61,619 nt of DNA. Origin: Arthrobacter nitrophenolicus (GTDB lineage: Bacteria; Actinomycetota; Actinomycetes; Actinomycetales; Micrococcaceae). The translations under genes and the position numbers were made by a program. Shown one piece after another: positions 44,786 through 54,886 of this stretch; position 1 is the stretch's first letter; every line of letters begins with the position of its first letter. The notes below the pieces were generated by a model that saw only the letters and a program-made list of their open reading frames with translations, searched no databases and was not told the origin of the DNA. The stretch spans positions 1 through 61,619 of the forward strand of contig NZ_AOFD01000024.1 of the NCBI RefSeq assembly GCF_000332815.1, in the 5' to 3' direction.

Positions 44786-45342
44786 TTAGGCTGCGGGTGC
44801 GGCAGCAGCAAGGGCATCGAATACGCCCTTGATCTGCTCAACCACTTCGGCGTCGTCCTTGGGGTGGACTTCGGCGAACCGGACCATCGAGCCGGGGACG
44901 GCCAGCTTCACGTCCTCGAGGACCTGGCGCCGGCGATGCCCGCGGCCTTGCGGGCCTCGTCCTGGGCCCAGACGCCGCCGTACTGGCCGAACGCAGTTCC
45001 GACGACGGCGGTGGGCTTGCCGGCGAGGGCGCCGGCGCCGAAGGGGCGGGACAGCCAGTCGATGGCGTTCTTCAGGGCGGCGGGCACCGTGCCGTTGTGC
45101 TCGGGGGTTACCAGGAGGACGGTGTCGGCTTCGCTGGCTGCCGAACGGAGGGCGGCGGCAGCGGCGGGAACCTTGCCTTCAACGTCGATGTCCTCGTTGT
45201 AGAAGGGGATATTGCCCAGGCTTTCATGGATGACGACGTCCACCTGCTCGGGGGCGTTGAGCTGGATTGCCTCCGCCAGTTTCTGGTTCGTGGATTCGGC
45301 ACGCAGGCTGCCGACGAGAGTCAGTACTTTGCTCTTGGTCAT
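44786..45342 (-). CDS. NADPH-dependent FMN reductase (frameshifted)
   Basis: Flavodoxin-like quinone/FMN reductase. LTLVGSLRAESTNQKLAEAI holds the FMN phosphate loop, and PEHNGTVPAALKNAIDWLSRPFG is the family signature. The frame breaks near 44923: one G (CCAGGTCC to CCAGGGTCC, coding strand) continues it as GARVLEDVKLAVPGSMVRFAE to the TAA at 44786-44788, for about 186 residues. Divergent from a TetR gene with a perfect palindrome in between, so probably repressed by it and induced by an electrophile or quinone. Confidence 0.87.
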
Positions 45343-45419
45343 AAGAACTCCTTGTCTTGGTGGCAGCGGGGCGCCGCTTGCCGGTTTTCTCTGAGGCTGG
45401 TCATGCCTTTCACCAGGCT

Positions 45420-45439
45420 AAACGGACCACGGTCCGTTT
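45420..45439. promoter_or_regulatory. TetR operator, perfect 9-2-9 palindrome
   Basis: AAACGGACC-AC-GGTCCGTTT lies in the 123-base gap between the FMN reductase (leftward, start 45342) and the TetR gene (rightward, start 45466). Its 27-base distance from the TetR start and its perfect symmetry make it the likely operator for both genes. Confidence 0.8.
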
Positions 45440-45465
45440 CTATTCCCGGGGGCTAGAATGACGCT

Positions 45466-46077
45466 GTGAGCCTCATCCCACTGCGGCCGGGCATGACGCC
45501 GGCGACGGCAGCTGAACGCAGTGACGCCGCCCGCAACCGGGAGCGGCTGCTGGCGGCCGCCCGGGAGATCATCCAGGAGGGCGGCGCACAGGCGCTCACT
45601 ATGGACCGTCTCGCGGAGCGTGCCGGAGTGGGCAAAGGAACTGTATTCCGCCGGTTCGGCAGCCGGGCCGGCCTCCTGCTGACGCTGCTCGACGACTCCG
45701 AAGCGGCGTTCCAGGAGCGCTTCCTGTTTGGTCCACCTCCCCTGGGGCCGGGCGCTCCCGGCCTTGAGCGGCTTGTTGCTTTCGGGGCGGCGCGGATCGC
45801 GTATGTGGTGGAGTTCGGCGACCTTGTGCTCGCGGCGGAGAACGCCTCGCGCAGCAGCCGCTTCGAGGTGCCGGCAGCGGCGCTCTGGCACCGCCATATC
45901 GAAGTGCTGCTCCGCGAAGAAGGCTTCACCTCCGACCCATGGCTAATGGCGGGCTCCCTGGGCGCTGCCCTGGACCCCGGGCGGCTTCTGAACCTGGTGC
46001 GGGTCCACGGGATTACCGCTGACAGGCTGGCTGCGTCGTGGCAGGATCTTGTCACACGGGTGGTCAAAGGCGCATAG
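45466..46077 (+). CDS. TetR-family regulator of the FMN reductase
   Basis: 203 residues. Helix-turn-helix at about 22-70: RNRERLLAAAREIIQEGGAQALTMDRLAERAGVGKGTVFRRFGSRAGLL. The helical ligand domain follows. Start GTG 45466, the first start after the operator. Frame intact. The divergent arrangement with a flavin reductase is a common pattern for redox or xenobiotic-responsive TetR repressors. Confidence 0.9.
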   Translation: MSLIPLRPGMTPATAAERSDAARNRERLLAAAREIIQEGGAQALTMDRLAERAGVGKGTVFRRFGSRAGLLLTLLDDSEAAFQERFLFGPPPLGPGAPGLERLVAFGAARIAYVVEFGDLVLAAENASRSSRFEVPAAALWHRHIEVLLREEGFTSDPWLMAGSLGAALDPGRLLNLVRVHGITADRLAASWQDLVTRVVKGA

Positions 46078-46340
46078 ATTACGCGGGCAGATGCCCCAGC
46101 GTCCAGTCAAATCAACTTCACAGAATTATTCATAACAATCTGGTACCCGCGGGTAGCTTTCGCCCCGGTCGCCCGCAAATTCGCTGGCGGCCTGTGGTAG
46201 TTTCCTCTGGAATGTGACCCGCGACATAGTCCGCCAGGACGCCCGGCCAGGGTGCGGGTCGCCAGCTACCCGCTGGCAATGGATCCGGTGACGCGGTACA
46301 ACTCCCGCTGATCCGGTGGGGACGGAAGGATCCAGATAGC

Positions 46341-47324
46341 GTGCTCAGGTATCTCGCGCGGCGCGGCCTCATTTACGTGGTCATGATCTTCCTGACGACG
46401 TCCGCGGGCTACTTCCTCGCGGTGAGTTCCCTGAAGCCTGCATTGCTCGAGCAGGAACGCATTCCGCGCCCCACTCCCGAACAGGTTGCTGCCTCGATGC
46501 GGCTCAAAGGGCTGGACCCGGACCTGAGCCCCTGGGAGCGCTACGTCGACTGGCTGACCGCCATCGTTACCCGGTGGGACTGGGGCAGGAGCCCCAACGG
46601 GGCCTTCATCAACGCGGAGTTCGGCGACAGGGTATGGATCTCCACCAGGCTGTTCCTCGCATCCATCATCCTGACCCTTGTCATCGGCGTGGCCCTGGGG
46701 GTCTACTCCGCCGCCCGGCAGTACAAGTTCCAGGACCGGGTCATCACGTCGTACAGCTACCTTGCCTACATCGTGCCCGCACCCATCGCCTACTTCCTGG
46801 TGCAACTGGGGGCTATCAATATCAACGAGTCCGTGGGTGAACGCATCTTCTTCGTCACCGGCATCTCCACCCCCGGGATTGAACCGGGCTGGGCGCAGTT
46901 CGTGGACATGCTGGCGCATTACGCGGTCCCCACCGTCGCAATCACCCTGGTGGGATGGGGTTCCTACCAGATCGCCCAGCGCCAGTACCTACTGGACAAC
47001 GTGAATGCGGATTTCGTCCGGACGGCCCGCGCCAAGGGGCTCAGCCGCAACCAGGCCATAACCCGGCACGCGCTGCGGGTCTCCTTCATCCCGGTGGCAC
47101 AAAGTATCGCCTTCACCATCCCGGCCATCTTCGCCGGCGGATTCTTTGCGGAAAAGATCTTCGCCTGGCCCGGCGTTGGCTCCTGGAGCATTGACGCCAT
47201 TTCGCTGCAGGACGTCAACGCCGCCACGGCCACGCTCGCCTACGGCTCGGTCATTTTCGCCCTGGGAGCCATCCTGGCGGACTTTGCCACCACCCTGGTT
47301 GACCCGAGAGTGAGGGTGCAGTAG
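46341..47324 (+). CDS. Oligopeptide/nickel-type ABC permease, DppB family
   Basis: 327 residues, six helices. Longer first periplasmic loop (about 35-95) than the usual DppB. The EAA-type loop is VRTARAKGLSRNQAITRHALRVSFIPV. GTG start at 46341. First gene of a four-gene importer operon. The 263-base gap upstream (46078-46340) must hold the operon promoter, but no clear -10/-35 or palindrome was seen in it. Confidence 0.88.
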   Translation: MLRYLARRGLIYVVMIFLTTSAGYFLAVSSLKPALLEQERIPRPTPEQVAASMRLKGLDPDLSPWERYVDWLTAIVTRWDWGRSPNGAFINAEFGDRVWISTRLFLASIILTLVIGVALGVYSAARQYKFQDRVITSYSYLAYIVPAPIAYFLVQLGAININESVGERIFFVTGISTPGIEPGWAQFVDMLAHYAVPTVAITLVGWGSYQIAQRQYLLDNVNADFVRTARAKGLSRNQAITRHALRVSFIPVAQSIAFTIPAIFAGGFFAEKIFAWPGVGSWSIDAISLQDVNAATATLAYGSVIFALGAILADFATTLVDPRVRVQ

Positions 47325-47326
47325 CC

Positions 47327-48331
47327 GTGACCAACCTCAACGCCGTCGATCCGGCAGCAGCGGCGCAGGATGCGCACCTGGAAGGCGCCGACGTCGTCAT
47401 CGGCAAGTCCACCATCATCTTCCGCCGGTTCATGCGGAACAAGACAGCCGTGGCCGGCCTGGCCATCTTCCTTGCCCTGACCCTGTTCTCCTTTGTGGGC
47501 GGGTACTTCACGCCCTGGGACAAGGAAACCATCGACCCCTTCAACATCGGGATGCCGCCGTCCGCCGAGCATTACCTGGGCACCTCCCAGGCGGGCATCG
47601 ACCTCTACGCCATGACGGTGGAGGGAACCCGGATCTCCATCCTGATCGGCCTGGTGGTGGGACTTGTTTCGGTCCTTATAGCCGCGGTCTACGGCTGCAC
47701 CATGGCCTACTTCGGCGGCAAAGTGGACAAGCTGATGCTTTTCGTCCTTGAAGCGCTCATCATGATGCCGGCACTCCTGGTGGTTGCCGTGGCCACCAGC
47801 GGCGGCGGAGCGGGGCTCAAACAGGACCTGCCCTCCTGGCTGCTGCTGATCATCGTCCTGCTGGTCTTCAGCTGGATGGGAACCGCACGCCTCATCCGGT
47901 CACTGTCCATGTCCCTCATGCAGCGGGACTTCGTCAAGGCGGCCCAGTACATGGGAGTGCCGCCGCGCCGGATCATCTGGCGGCACCTGGTGCCGAACAT
48001 CGGCTCGCTGCTGGTCCTGGACATCACCCGCGGCGTCACCGCCGCCATCCTTGCGGAGGTTGCCTTCTCCTTCATTGGCATCGGCATCAAGCTCCCGGAC
48101 GTCAGCCTCGGCGTGCTGATCGGCGGCGCCACCTCCCAGGTCCAGACGTTCCCCTGGATGTTCTGGGTGCCCCTGACCGTCATGTTCCTCCTCACCGGGT
48201 CCCTGGCCATGATGAACGACGGCCTGCGTGACGCCTTCGACCCCAGCTCCAGTTCCAGCGGCAAGGCGAGGAAAAAGAGGGCCAGGAACAACGGAACCGA
48301 CCAGTCACTCGTGCAGAAGAAGGCGTCATGA
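47327..48331 (+). CDS. Oligopeptide/nickel-type ABC permease, DppC family
   Basis: 334 residues. Cytoplasmic N-terminus, one helix, a periplasmic segment with AEHYLGTSQAGIDLYAMTVEGTRISILIG (the DppC GTDxxGRDxxxR counterpart), then five helices. The EAA loop is VKAAQYMGVPPRRIIWRHLVPNI. The C-terminus is Lys/Ser-rich. GTG start 2 bases after the first permease stop. The 3' end overlaps the ATPase start (ATGA). Confidence 0.88.
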   Translation: MTNLNAVDPAAAAQDAHLEGADVVIGKSTIIFRRFMRNKTAVAGLAIFLALTLFSFVGGYFTPWDKETIDPFNIGMPPSAEHYLGTSQAGIDLYAMTVEGTRISILIGLVVGLVSVLIAAVYGCTMAYFGGKVDKLMLFVLEALIMMPALLVVAVATSGGGAGLKQDLPSWLLLIIVLLVFSWMGTARLIRSLSMSLMQRDFVKAAQYMGVPPRRIIWRHLVPNIGSLLVLDITRGVTAAILAEVAFSFIGIGIKLPDVSLGVLIGGATSQVQTFPWMFWVPLTVMFLLTGSLAMMNDGLRDAFDPSSSSSGKARKKRARNNGTDQSLVQKKAS

Positions 48332-50565
48332 GCAGCGAAACCACCGCCGGGCCGGCGGAGTCCGCAGGGTTGCCGGCGGAGCGGCTCCACGTTGCCGGGC
48401 TTGCGGCCCCCAGCGACGCCGTGCTGTCGGTCCGCGACCTGCACGTCCGCTTCACCTCCGAAAACGGGATGGTCCACGCCGTCCGCGGCGTGGACTTCGA
48501 CCTGATGGCCGGCAAGACGCTTGGCATCGTGGGGGAGTCCGGTTCCGGCAAGTCCGTCACCTCCCTGGCCATCATGGGACTCCTGCCCGCCGCCGCGGAG
48601 GTCTCCGGCTCCGTCCGGCTTAACGGCCGGGAACTGCTCGGCCTCAGCGACAAAGCCATGTGCGGTTACCGCGGCAATGAACTGGCCATGGTCTTCCAGG
48701 ACCCGCTTTCCTCCCTGACGCCCGTGTACACGGTGGGCACCCAGATCATCGAAGCGCTCACCATCCACAACCCCGGCATGAGCAGGCAGGCGAAGGAAGC
48801 CCGCGCCGTCGAACTCCTGGCCATGGTGGGGATTCCCAGCCCCAAGGACAGGCTGCGGGCCTTTCCGCATGAATTCTCCGGCGGCATGCGTCAGCGCGTG
48901 ATGATCGCCATCGCCATCGCCAACAACCCGCGGGTCCTGATCGCGGACGAGCCGACGACGGCGCTGGACGTCACCATCCAGGCGCAGGTCCTCGAGGTGC
49001 TCCACACAGCACAGGAAGAGACGGGCGCCGCCGTCGTCATGATCACCCACGACCTCGGCGTGGTGGCCGGGATGGCGGACGACATCATGGTCATGTACGC
49101 GGGCAGGCCGGTGGAGACCGGCGGGGTGGATGACATCTACTACAACCCGCGCATGCCGTACACCATGGGCCTGCTGGGGGCCGTGCCCCGGGTGGACGTG
49201 GCAGAAAAGACGTCCCTGGTGCCCATCGAGGGCATGCCGCCCAACCTGCTCCACCAGCCCACCGGCTGCTCGTTCGCCCCCCGGTGCCCGCTGGCCTCGG
49301 ACCCGTGCCGTGCCGGGGAGCCCCCACTGTCGGCGGTCCCGGGCAGTGCACGGCACCGCGCCGCATGCATCAAATCGGAGTCGCTTGGAGCGGACGTGGA
49401 CGCCCAGGACGTCTTTGCGGCTCCGCCGGTGCCCGTCTCCCGCTTCGATGCGATGCCGCGGGAGGAGCGCTCCGCAGTCCTGGAACTGAAGGACATCCGC
49501 AAGCACTTCCCGCTCACCAAGGGAGCCCTGCTCAAGCGCCGCATCGGCACGGTCAAGGCCGTGGACGGGATCAGCTTCGACATCCGCGAGGGGGAGTGCT
49601 TCTCGATCGTCGGCGAATCAGGTTCGGGAAAGACCACCACGCTCCTGGAAATCATGGAGTTCCACAAGGACCAGGACGGCGAGGTGGTCATCGGCGGCCT
49701 GAGCAACAAGCAGGCCGCGGACGCCAGGACCAAAAGCGCGATGCGCCGGGAACTGCAAATGGTGTTCCAGGACCCCACCGGCGCCCTGGACCCGCGGTTC
49801 ACCGTTTACGAAGTCCTCGCCGAACCGCTGCAGAACGCAGGCATGGACCGGCAGGCCATCAAGAAACGGATCATGGAGCTGATGAGGCTGGTGGGCCTGC
49901 AGCCGGACCATGTCAACCGCTTCCCCAACCAGTTCTCCGGCGGCCAGCGCCAGCGGATTGGCATTGCACGGGCGCTGGCCGTGAACCCCAAGCTGGTGGT
50001 CCTGGACGAGCCCGTCTCGGCCCTGGATGTTTCGGTGCAGGCGGGGGTCATCAACCTCCTGGACAGGCTCCGCGCCGAGCTGGGGCTGAGCTACCTTTTG
50101 GTGGCGCACGATCTTTCCGTGGTCCGGCACATCTCCAACCGGGTCGCCGTGATGTACCTGGGCAAGATTGTGGAGATCGGGGAGGTTGACCGGGTCTTCG
50201 GCAACCCGCGCCACCCGTACACCCGGGCCCTCCTGTCCGCCATTCCCGTACCTGACCCCCAGGTGGAACGCACCCGCGAACGGATCATCCTCAAGGGCGA
50301 CCTGCCCTCCCCGCTGGACGCGCCCAAGGGCTGCAACTTCGCCACCCGGTGCCCTGTCTTCGCCGCCCTGCCGCCCGCAAAACAGGAAAAGTGCCTCAGC
50401 CTGGAGCCGCCGCTGGAGCCCGTGACGCCATCAGAGGCGGCACGGACCCTGGAGGCTGCCCCCGGGCCGTCGCCGGACCAGCGCTTTGCCTGTTTCTTCC
50501 CGGACGGACAGCTGGATGAAGACATGCTGGTAGTCCACGACACGGCGGACCACCATGCGCCCTAG
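48328..50565 (+). CDS. ABC importer ATPase, DppD-DppF fusion
   Basis: 745 residues with two complete ATPase domains in one chain. Domain 1 (about 30-300): Walker A GESGSGKS, signature FSGGMRQR, Walker B VLIADEP. Domain 2 (about 385-650): Walker A GESGSGKT, signature FSGGQRQR, Walker B LVVLDEP. Each is followed by the oligopeptide-type C-terminal extension with its cysteines ([14 protein letters not shown] and [10 protein letters not shown]). Fusion of the two ATPases is common in actinobacterial oligopeptide systems. Starts in an ATGA overlap. Confidence 0.92.
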   Translation: MSSETTAGPAESAGLPAERLHVAGLAAPSDAVLSVRDLHVRFTSENGMVHAVRGVDFDLMAGKTLGIVGESGSGKSVTSLAIMGLLPAAAEVSGSVRLNGRELLGLSDKAMCGYRGNELAMVFQDPLSSLTPVYTVGTQIIEALTIHNPGMSRQAKEARAVELLAMVGIPSPKDRLRAFPHEFSGGMRQRVMIAIAIANNPRVLIADEPTTALDVTIQAQVLEVLHTAQEETGAAVVMITHDLGVVAGMADDIMVMYAGRPVETGGVDDIYYNPRMPYTMGLLGAVPRVDVAEKTSLVPIEGMPPNLLHQPTGCSFAPRCPLASDPCRAGEPPLSAVPGSARHRAACIKSESLGADVDAQDVFAAPPVPVSRFDAMPREERSAVLELKDIRKHFPLTKGALLKRRIGTVKAVDGISFDIREGECFSIVGESGSGKTTTLLEIMEFHKDQDGEVVIGGLSNKQAADARTKSAMRRELQMVFQDPTGALDPRFTVYEVLAEPLQNAGMDRQAIKKRIMELMRLVGLQPDHVNRFPNQFSGGQRQRIGIARALAVNPKLVVLDEPVSALDVSVQAGVINLLDRLRAELGLSYLLVAHDLSVVRHISNRVAVMYLGKIVEIGEVDRVFGNPRHPYTRALLSAIPVPDPQVERTRERIILKGDLPSPLDAPKGCNFATRCPVFAALPPAKQEKCLSLEPPLEPVTPSEAARTLEAAPGPSPDQRFACFFPDGQLDEDMLVVHDTADHHAP

Positions 50566-50611
50566 GATTAGTCGACCCATCACTCCACCCGCACTCAACG
50601 AAGGGAAAACC

Positions 50612-52330
50612 ATGAGGAATCTGAACAGGATCGGCGGGGCAGCTGCCATTGCTGCTGCCCTGGCGCTGACGGCCTGCGGCGGTGGTGGCGGAGCCACTGG
50701 CCCCGAAACGGCCAAGGGGCAGGAGGCAGGCAGCGACCTGTCCAAGCTCATCAGCATCAACGAGAAGCCTGCGGCCGATCTTGAACAGGGCGGCAAGGTG
50801 ACACTTCCGCTGGGCAGCATCGGTCCGGACTTCAACGGTTTCTCCAATAACGGCAACAGCTCGGACAACTCCGCCCTGATGGCTCCGATCAACCCCGTTG
50901 CAGTGACGGGTGGCGGCATCGGCGGCTGCTGGAAGGTCGACTTCGAGGGCAAGGCGAGCCCCAACAAGGACTTCTGCGAGTCCGTGGAAAGCGAGATGGT
51001 TGACGGCAAGCAGACCGTCACCATCAAGGTCAACGACAAAGCAACGTACAACGACGGCACGCCGATCGACATCAAGGCCTTCCAGAACACCTGGAACATC
51101 CTGAAGAGCCCGGATGCCGGCTACGACATCGTGTCCTCCGGTTCCTACGCCTTCGTGGAGTCTGTCGAGGCCGGAAGCAGCGACAAGGAAGTCATCGTCA
51201 AGATGACGCAGCCGGTCTACCCGCTCGAAGACCTGTTCTTCGGGCTGATCCACCCGGCTGTCAACACGCCGGAGATCTTCAACGAGGGCTTTGTCGGCGA
51301 GATGCACCCGGAGTGGATGGCAGGCCCGTTCAAGGTGGACCAGTACGACCCCGCGGCCAAGACCCTTTCCCTGGTGCCCAATGAGAAGTGGTGGGGCACG
51401 AAGCCGGTCCTGGAGAGCGTGGTCTTCCGTCAGCTGGAAACCAGCGCCCAGATTGCAGCCTTCAAGAACGGCGAGATCGATGCGATGTCCGCCAACACCA
51501 TCGCGCTCTACAAGCAGCTGGAAGGCACCAAAGACGCCGAGGTCCGCCGCGGCCAGCGGCTGTTCGCCGGCGGCCTGAACATCAACGCCCAGCGGATCAC
51601 CGACGTCGCCGTCCGGGAAGCCATGTTCGCCGCTGTGGACCGTGAGGCGCTGCGCAAGGTCCGGTTCAACGGCCTGAACTGGGAGGAGCCCAGCTCCGGT
51701 TCCATGATGCTCCTGCCGTTCTCGGACTACTACCAGGACAACTACCCCGTGAAGGAGACCGGCCCGGATGCCGCCAAGAAGGTCCTGACCGATGCCGGGT
51801 ACACGGAGAACGCCAGCGGCGTCATGGAGAAGGACGGCAAGCCTGTTTCCTTCAAGATCAGCAACTTCGGTGACGATCCCACCACGCTGGCCTTCACCCA
51901 GACCCTGCAGAAGCAGCTCCAGGCCGGCGGCATGGACGTGGGCATCGATCAGCGGGCCTCTGCCGACTTCGGAAAGGTCATCGGCGGCCGCGAGTTCGAC
52001 GTGAGCGTCTCCGGCTACACCGTTGGGGCGGATGCGACGTCCGCCGTCAAGCAGTACTACGACTCCAAGACCAACGAAAACGGCCTGGGAGACGCTGAAC
52101 TGGACAAGAGGATCGCCGAGCTCGCCTCCATCGAGGACAACGCCGAGCGGAACAAGGCAGCCATGGAGGTTGAGAAGGAGCACATGGCGAAGTACTTCTC
52201 CATGGGCGTGGTCATGAACGGCCCGCAGATCTCCTTCGTCCGCACCGGCCTGGCCAACTACGGCCCGTCCCTGTTCCAGAGCCTGTCCCAGGTTCCGGAC
52301 TGGACCACCCTGGGCTGGGAAAAGAAGTAA
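50612..52330 (+). CDS. ABC importer solute-binding lipoprotein, SBP_bac_5 family
   Basis: 572 residues. The signal peptide ends in the lipobox LTAC with Cys22 as the anchor, then a Gly-rich linker. The family-5 domain contains the usual landmarks: FNGFSNNGNSSDN near the start, KATYNDGTPIDIKAFQNTWN, and WWGTKPVLESVVFRQLE. Substrates of this family include oligopeptides, nickel chelates and glycosides; the sequence does not decide. AAGGGAAAA ahead of ATG 50612. Last gene of the operon, followed by a large palindromic element. Confidence 0.9.
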   Translation: MRNLNRIGGAAAIAAALALTACGGGGGATGPETAKGQEAGSDLSKLISINEKPAADLEQGGKVTLPLGSIGPDFNGFSNNGNSSDNSALMAPINPVAVTGGGIGGCWKVDFEGKASPNKDFCESVESEMVDGKQTVTIKVNDKATYNDGTPIDIKAFQNTWNILKSPDAGYDIVSSGSYAFVESVEAGSSDKEVIVKMTQPVYPLEDLFFGLIHPAVNTPEIFNEGFVGEMHPEWMAGPFKVDQYDPAAKTLSLVPNEKWWGTKPVLESVVFRQLETSAQIAAFKNGEIDAMSANTIALYKQLEGTKDAEVRRGQRLFAGGLNINAQRITDVAVREAMFAAVDREALRKVRFNGLNWEEPSSGSMMLLPFSDYYQDNYPVKETGPDAAKKVLTDAGYTENASGVMEKDGKPVSFKISNFGDDPTTLAFTQTLQKQLQAGGMDVGIDQRASADFGKVIGGREFDVSVSGYTVGADATSAVKQYYDSKTNENGLGDAELDKRIAELASIEDNAERNKAAMEVEKEHMAKYFSMGVVMNGPQISFVRTGLANYGPSLFQSLSQVPDWTTLGWEKK

Positions 52331-52348
52331 CCCTGCCCCCGGGACGCC

Positions 52349-52439
52349 CTCTCACTTAACGTTGGTTTTCCCGCAACGCTCTCTCGCTTCCTTTCCGGAA
52401 GTGAGAGAGCGTTAGCGGTTAAGGGCCATTAAGTGAGAG
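52349..52439. repeat. Nested palindromic intergenic element
   Basis: An outer inverted repeat CTCTCACTTAA (52349-52359) / TTAAGTGAGAG (52429-52439) encloses an inner 17-bp inverted repeat (52375-52391 / 52397-52413; one G/T mismatch, loop TTTCC). Inner arms begin AACGCTCTCTC and end GAGAGAGCGTT, so outer and inner arms share the CTCTC/GAGAG core. It lies after the importer operon and could act as a terminator. Its architecture is that of a mobile repetitive palindrome rather than a plain terminator. Confidence 0.7.
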
Positions 52440-52463
52440 AGCGTGCGGGAGTACGGTAGCCCT

Positions 52464-53525
52464 ATGACCGGTACTGCTGCTGCCCGCCCCATCCGCACTG
52501 CCGTCGTCGGCTACGGACTGTCCGGAAGCGTCTTCCACGCCCCGCTGATCGCGGCTGACCCCAGCTACTCGCTGGACGTCGTCGCAACGTCCGACGCCGG
52601 CAGGCAAGCGGCTGCCAGCGCCCGGTATCCGGGGGTCAAGACAGTCCGCAATGGTGACGCCGTCCTGGACGTTGCGGGCGACCTGGACCTGGTGGTGCTG
52701 GGAACCCCGCCGGCCACCCACTACCCCCTGGCCAGGGCTGCCCTGGAAGCGGGGCTGGATGTGGTGGTGGACAAGCCCTTCACCGTCACCAGTGCACAGG
52801 GGCAGGAACTGATCGAACTGGCCGGGGAATTGGGCCGGGTGCTGACGGTCTTCCACAACCGGCGGTGGGACGGCGACTTCCTGACCCTGCGGAAACTGCT
52901 GGAGGTGGACGCCGTCGGCACCGTGACAAGGTTCGAGTCGCGCTTCGAGCGCTGGTCCCCCATCATCGCCAAGGCCTGGAAGGCGCGCGCAACGGCAGCC
53001 GAAGGAGGCGGTGCGCTGTTCGACCTGGGCAGCCACCTCATTGATCAGGCGCTCCAGCTCTTCGGCCCGGCCACGGTGACCCATGCCGAGCTGCGGGCGC
53101 GGCGCTCCGACGAGCGGGCGGATGACGATGTGTTCGTGGTGCTGCGCCACGAGACGGGGGTGCTCAGCCACCTGCACATGAACATGCTCTGCGCGCAGCA
53201 GGCCCCGCGCTTCCGCGTCCTGGGCTCGGTGGGCGGCTACACCAAGCACGGCGTGGACCCGCAGGAACCCTACATTGTGGCCGGAGGCAGCCCCCTCGAC
53301 GCGGAATACGGGGTGGAGGCGCCGGAATGGGCAGGGCTCCTGGGCCGTGACGGCCACCTGGATGTCCTGCCCACCGAGCGTGGAGCCTATCCGGAGTTCT
53401 ACCGGCTGCTCGCCGGGAAGATCCACGACGGCGGTGCCGCCTCCGGCGCGCCCCTTCCCGTGGACCCGGCGGACGCCGTCGAGACCCTGAAGATCATCGA
53501 GGCGGCACGCGGGCTGGCCCGGTAG
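52464..53525 (+). CDS. Gfo/Idh/MocA-family oxidoreductase
   Basis: 353 residues. The N-terminal Rossmann domain opens TAVVGYGLSGSVFHAPLI, and DVVVDKPFTV is the conserved EKP-type motif (Lys-Pro). The C-terminal alpha/beta domain has GGALFDLGSHLIDQAL with the catalytic His/Asp pair. NAD(P)-dependent sugar or inositol dehydrogenase family; substrate unknown. ATG 52464 is chosen over an earlier in-frame start that lies in the palindromic element. Intact, convergent with ald. Confidence 0.88.
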   Translation: MTGTAAARPIRTAVVGYGLSGSVFHAPLIAADPSYSLDVVATSDAGRQAAASARYPGVKTVRNGDAVLDVAGDLDLVVLGTPPATHYPLARAALEAGLDVVVDKPFTVTSAQGQELIELAGELGRVLTVFHNRRWDGDFLTLRKLLEVDAVGTVTRFESRFERWSPIIAKAWKARATAAEGGGALFDLGSHLIDQALQLFGPATVTHAELRARRSDERADDDVFVVLRHETGVLSHLHMNMLCAQQAPRFRVLGSVGGYTKHGVDPQEPYIVAGGSPLDAEYGVEAPEWAGLLGRDGHLDVLPTERGAYPEFYRLLAGKIHDGGAASGAPLPVDPADAVETLKIIEAARGLAR

Positions 53526-53534
53526 CGCCTCCTG

Positions 53535-54653
53535 CTAGGCCGAAACGAGCTCGTGCCAGTCCGCCACGAGGGGCAGGTTGTGCGCCTCCGAAACCGAGTG
53601 GTGCGCGACGTGGCCGGCGGCGATGTTGAGCCCGGCTGCGAGGGCGGGGTCACGGTCGAACGCCGCCTTGACGCCCAGGTTGGCCAGGGCCACCGCGTAG
53701 CGCAGGGTGACGTTGGTCAGCGCGTACGTGGAGGTGTTGGGGACGGCGCCGGGCATGTTCGCCACGCAGTAGAAGATGGTGTTGTGCACCTTGTACGTGG
53801 GTTCCTGGTGCGTGGTGGGGTGGGTGTCCTCGAAGCAGCCGCCCTGGTCCACGGCGATGTCCACCAGGACCGAGCCGGGCTTCATCCGCGCCACGAGGTC
53901 GTTGGTCACCAGTTTGGGGGCCTTGGCGCCGGGAATCAGGACCGAGCCGATCACCAGGTCGGCGTCCACCACGGACTTCTCGATCTCGTACTTGTTTGAA
54001 GCCACCGTCTTGAGTCGGCCCTGGTACTGGGCGTCCAGTTCGCGGAGCCGGTTGATGTTGATGTCCAGGATGGTGACGTCGGCGCCCAGGCCCAGCGCCA
54101 TCGCCGCAGCGTTGGTTCCGGCAACGCCGGCTCCGAGCACAACAACCTTGGCGGGGCGGACGCCGGGCACGCCGCCCAGCAGGATGCCCTTGCCGCCGGC
54201 GGGCGCCATCAGCGAGGACGCACCCACCTGGACGGACAGCCGGCCGGCAACCTCGGACATGGGCGCGAGCAGGGGCAGGGTGCGTCCCTCCTGCACCGTT
54301 TCGTAGGCGATGGCCGTGACGCCGGAGTTGATGAGCTCGCGGGTCAGTTCCGGTTCGGCGGCGAGGTGGAGGTAGGTGAAGAGGATCAGGCCCTTGCGGA
54401 AGCGGTGGTACTCGGCCTTGATGGGCTCCTTCACCTTCATGACCATGTCCGCGCGGGCCCAAACATCGTCCGCCTCGTTGACGATTTCCGCGCCGGCGAT
54501 CGAGTATTCCTCATCGGTGATGCCTGAACCGAGGCCCGCGCCGCGCTCCACCAGGACCGTGTGGCCATGCGTGCGGAACTCGTGGACACCGGCGGCAGTG
54601 ATGGCCACCCGGAATTCGTTGTTCTTGATTTCTTTGGGGACACCGATGATCAT
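53535..54653 (-). CDS. ald: Alanine dehydrogenase
   Basis: 372 residues, the usual length. NAD-dependent oxidative deamination of L-alanine to pyruvate. [19 protein letters not shown] is the diagnostic N-terminus. Catalytic Lys75 (KVKEP) and His96 (YLHLAAEP) are at the canonical positions. The NAD motif is [24 protein letters not shown]. Start at 54653 matches the family N-terminus; longer in-frame starts upstream add unrelated sequence. Divergent from a PucR-family regulator, as ald is next to AdeR in Bacillus. Confidence 0.95.
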   Translation of the reverse strand: MIIGVPKEIKNNEFRVAITAAGVHEFRTHGHTVLVERGAGLGSGITDEEYSIAGAEIVNEADDVWARADMVMKVKEPIKAEYHRFRKGLILFTYLHLAAEPELTRELINSGVTAIAYETVQEGRTLPLLAPMSEVAGRLSVQVGASSLMAPAGGKGILLGGVPGVRPAKVVVLGAGVAGTNAAAMALGLGADVTILDININRLRELDAQYQGRLKTVASNKYEIEKSVVDADLVIGSVLIPGAKAPKLVTNDLVARMKPGSVLVDIAVDQGGCFEDTHPTTHQEPTYKVHNTIFYCVANMPGAVPNTSTYALTNVTLRYAVALANLGVKAAFDRDPALAAGLNIAAGHVAHHSVSEAHNLPLVADWHELVSA

Positions 54654-54717
54654 CGTGGGCTCCAGGTTCTCGGCCGTGTGGGCCGGAAAGTGCGGAAGGA
54701 TTTCGTGTTTCCACGAT

Positions 54718-54790
54718 AAATCCGCTTGTGAGCCAGCTGACATGGACCAGTGGCGGGCATGCAGGGAGAACCGCATGATTCCGCGGATTT
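54718..54790. promoter_or_regulatory. Candidate regulator sites between ald and the PucR gene
   Basis: AAATCCGC (54718-54725) and its complement GCGGATTT (54783-54790) are placed 57 bases apart in the 233-base divergent gap. An imperfect palindrome TTTCGTG...CACGATAAA lies at 54701-54720. They could be sites of the PucR activator; weakly supported. Confidence 0.25.
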
Positions 54791-54886
54791 CTCCCGTTTA
54801 GGATCGACAGATGTCGAGTCCTGGGGCGTCAGGTGTCGCCTGCTGTCCGTTCGTCCGCGCACGTCCACAAGCAGTAGTGTTGCCCC

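Noticed and set aside
47707..49506. Open frame of about 600 codons antisense to the oligopeptide importer genes
   Set aside because: The sense strand carries full ABC motifs. The antisense protein is His/Gly/Arg/Val-rich low-complexity sequence typical of shadows.
50396..52183. 595-codon frame antisense to the solute-binding lipoprotein gene
   Set aside because: No ribosome site or domain; the sense gene has a lipobox and family motifs throughout.
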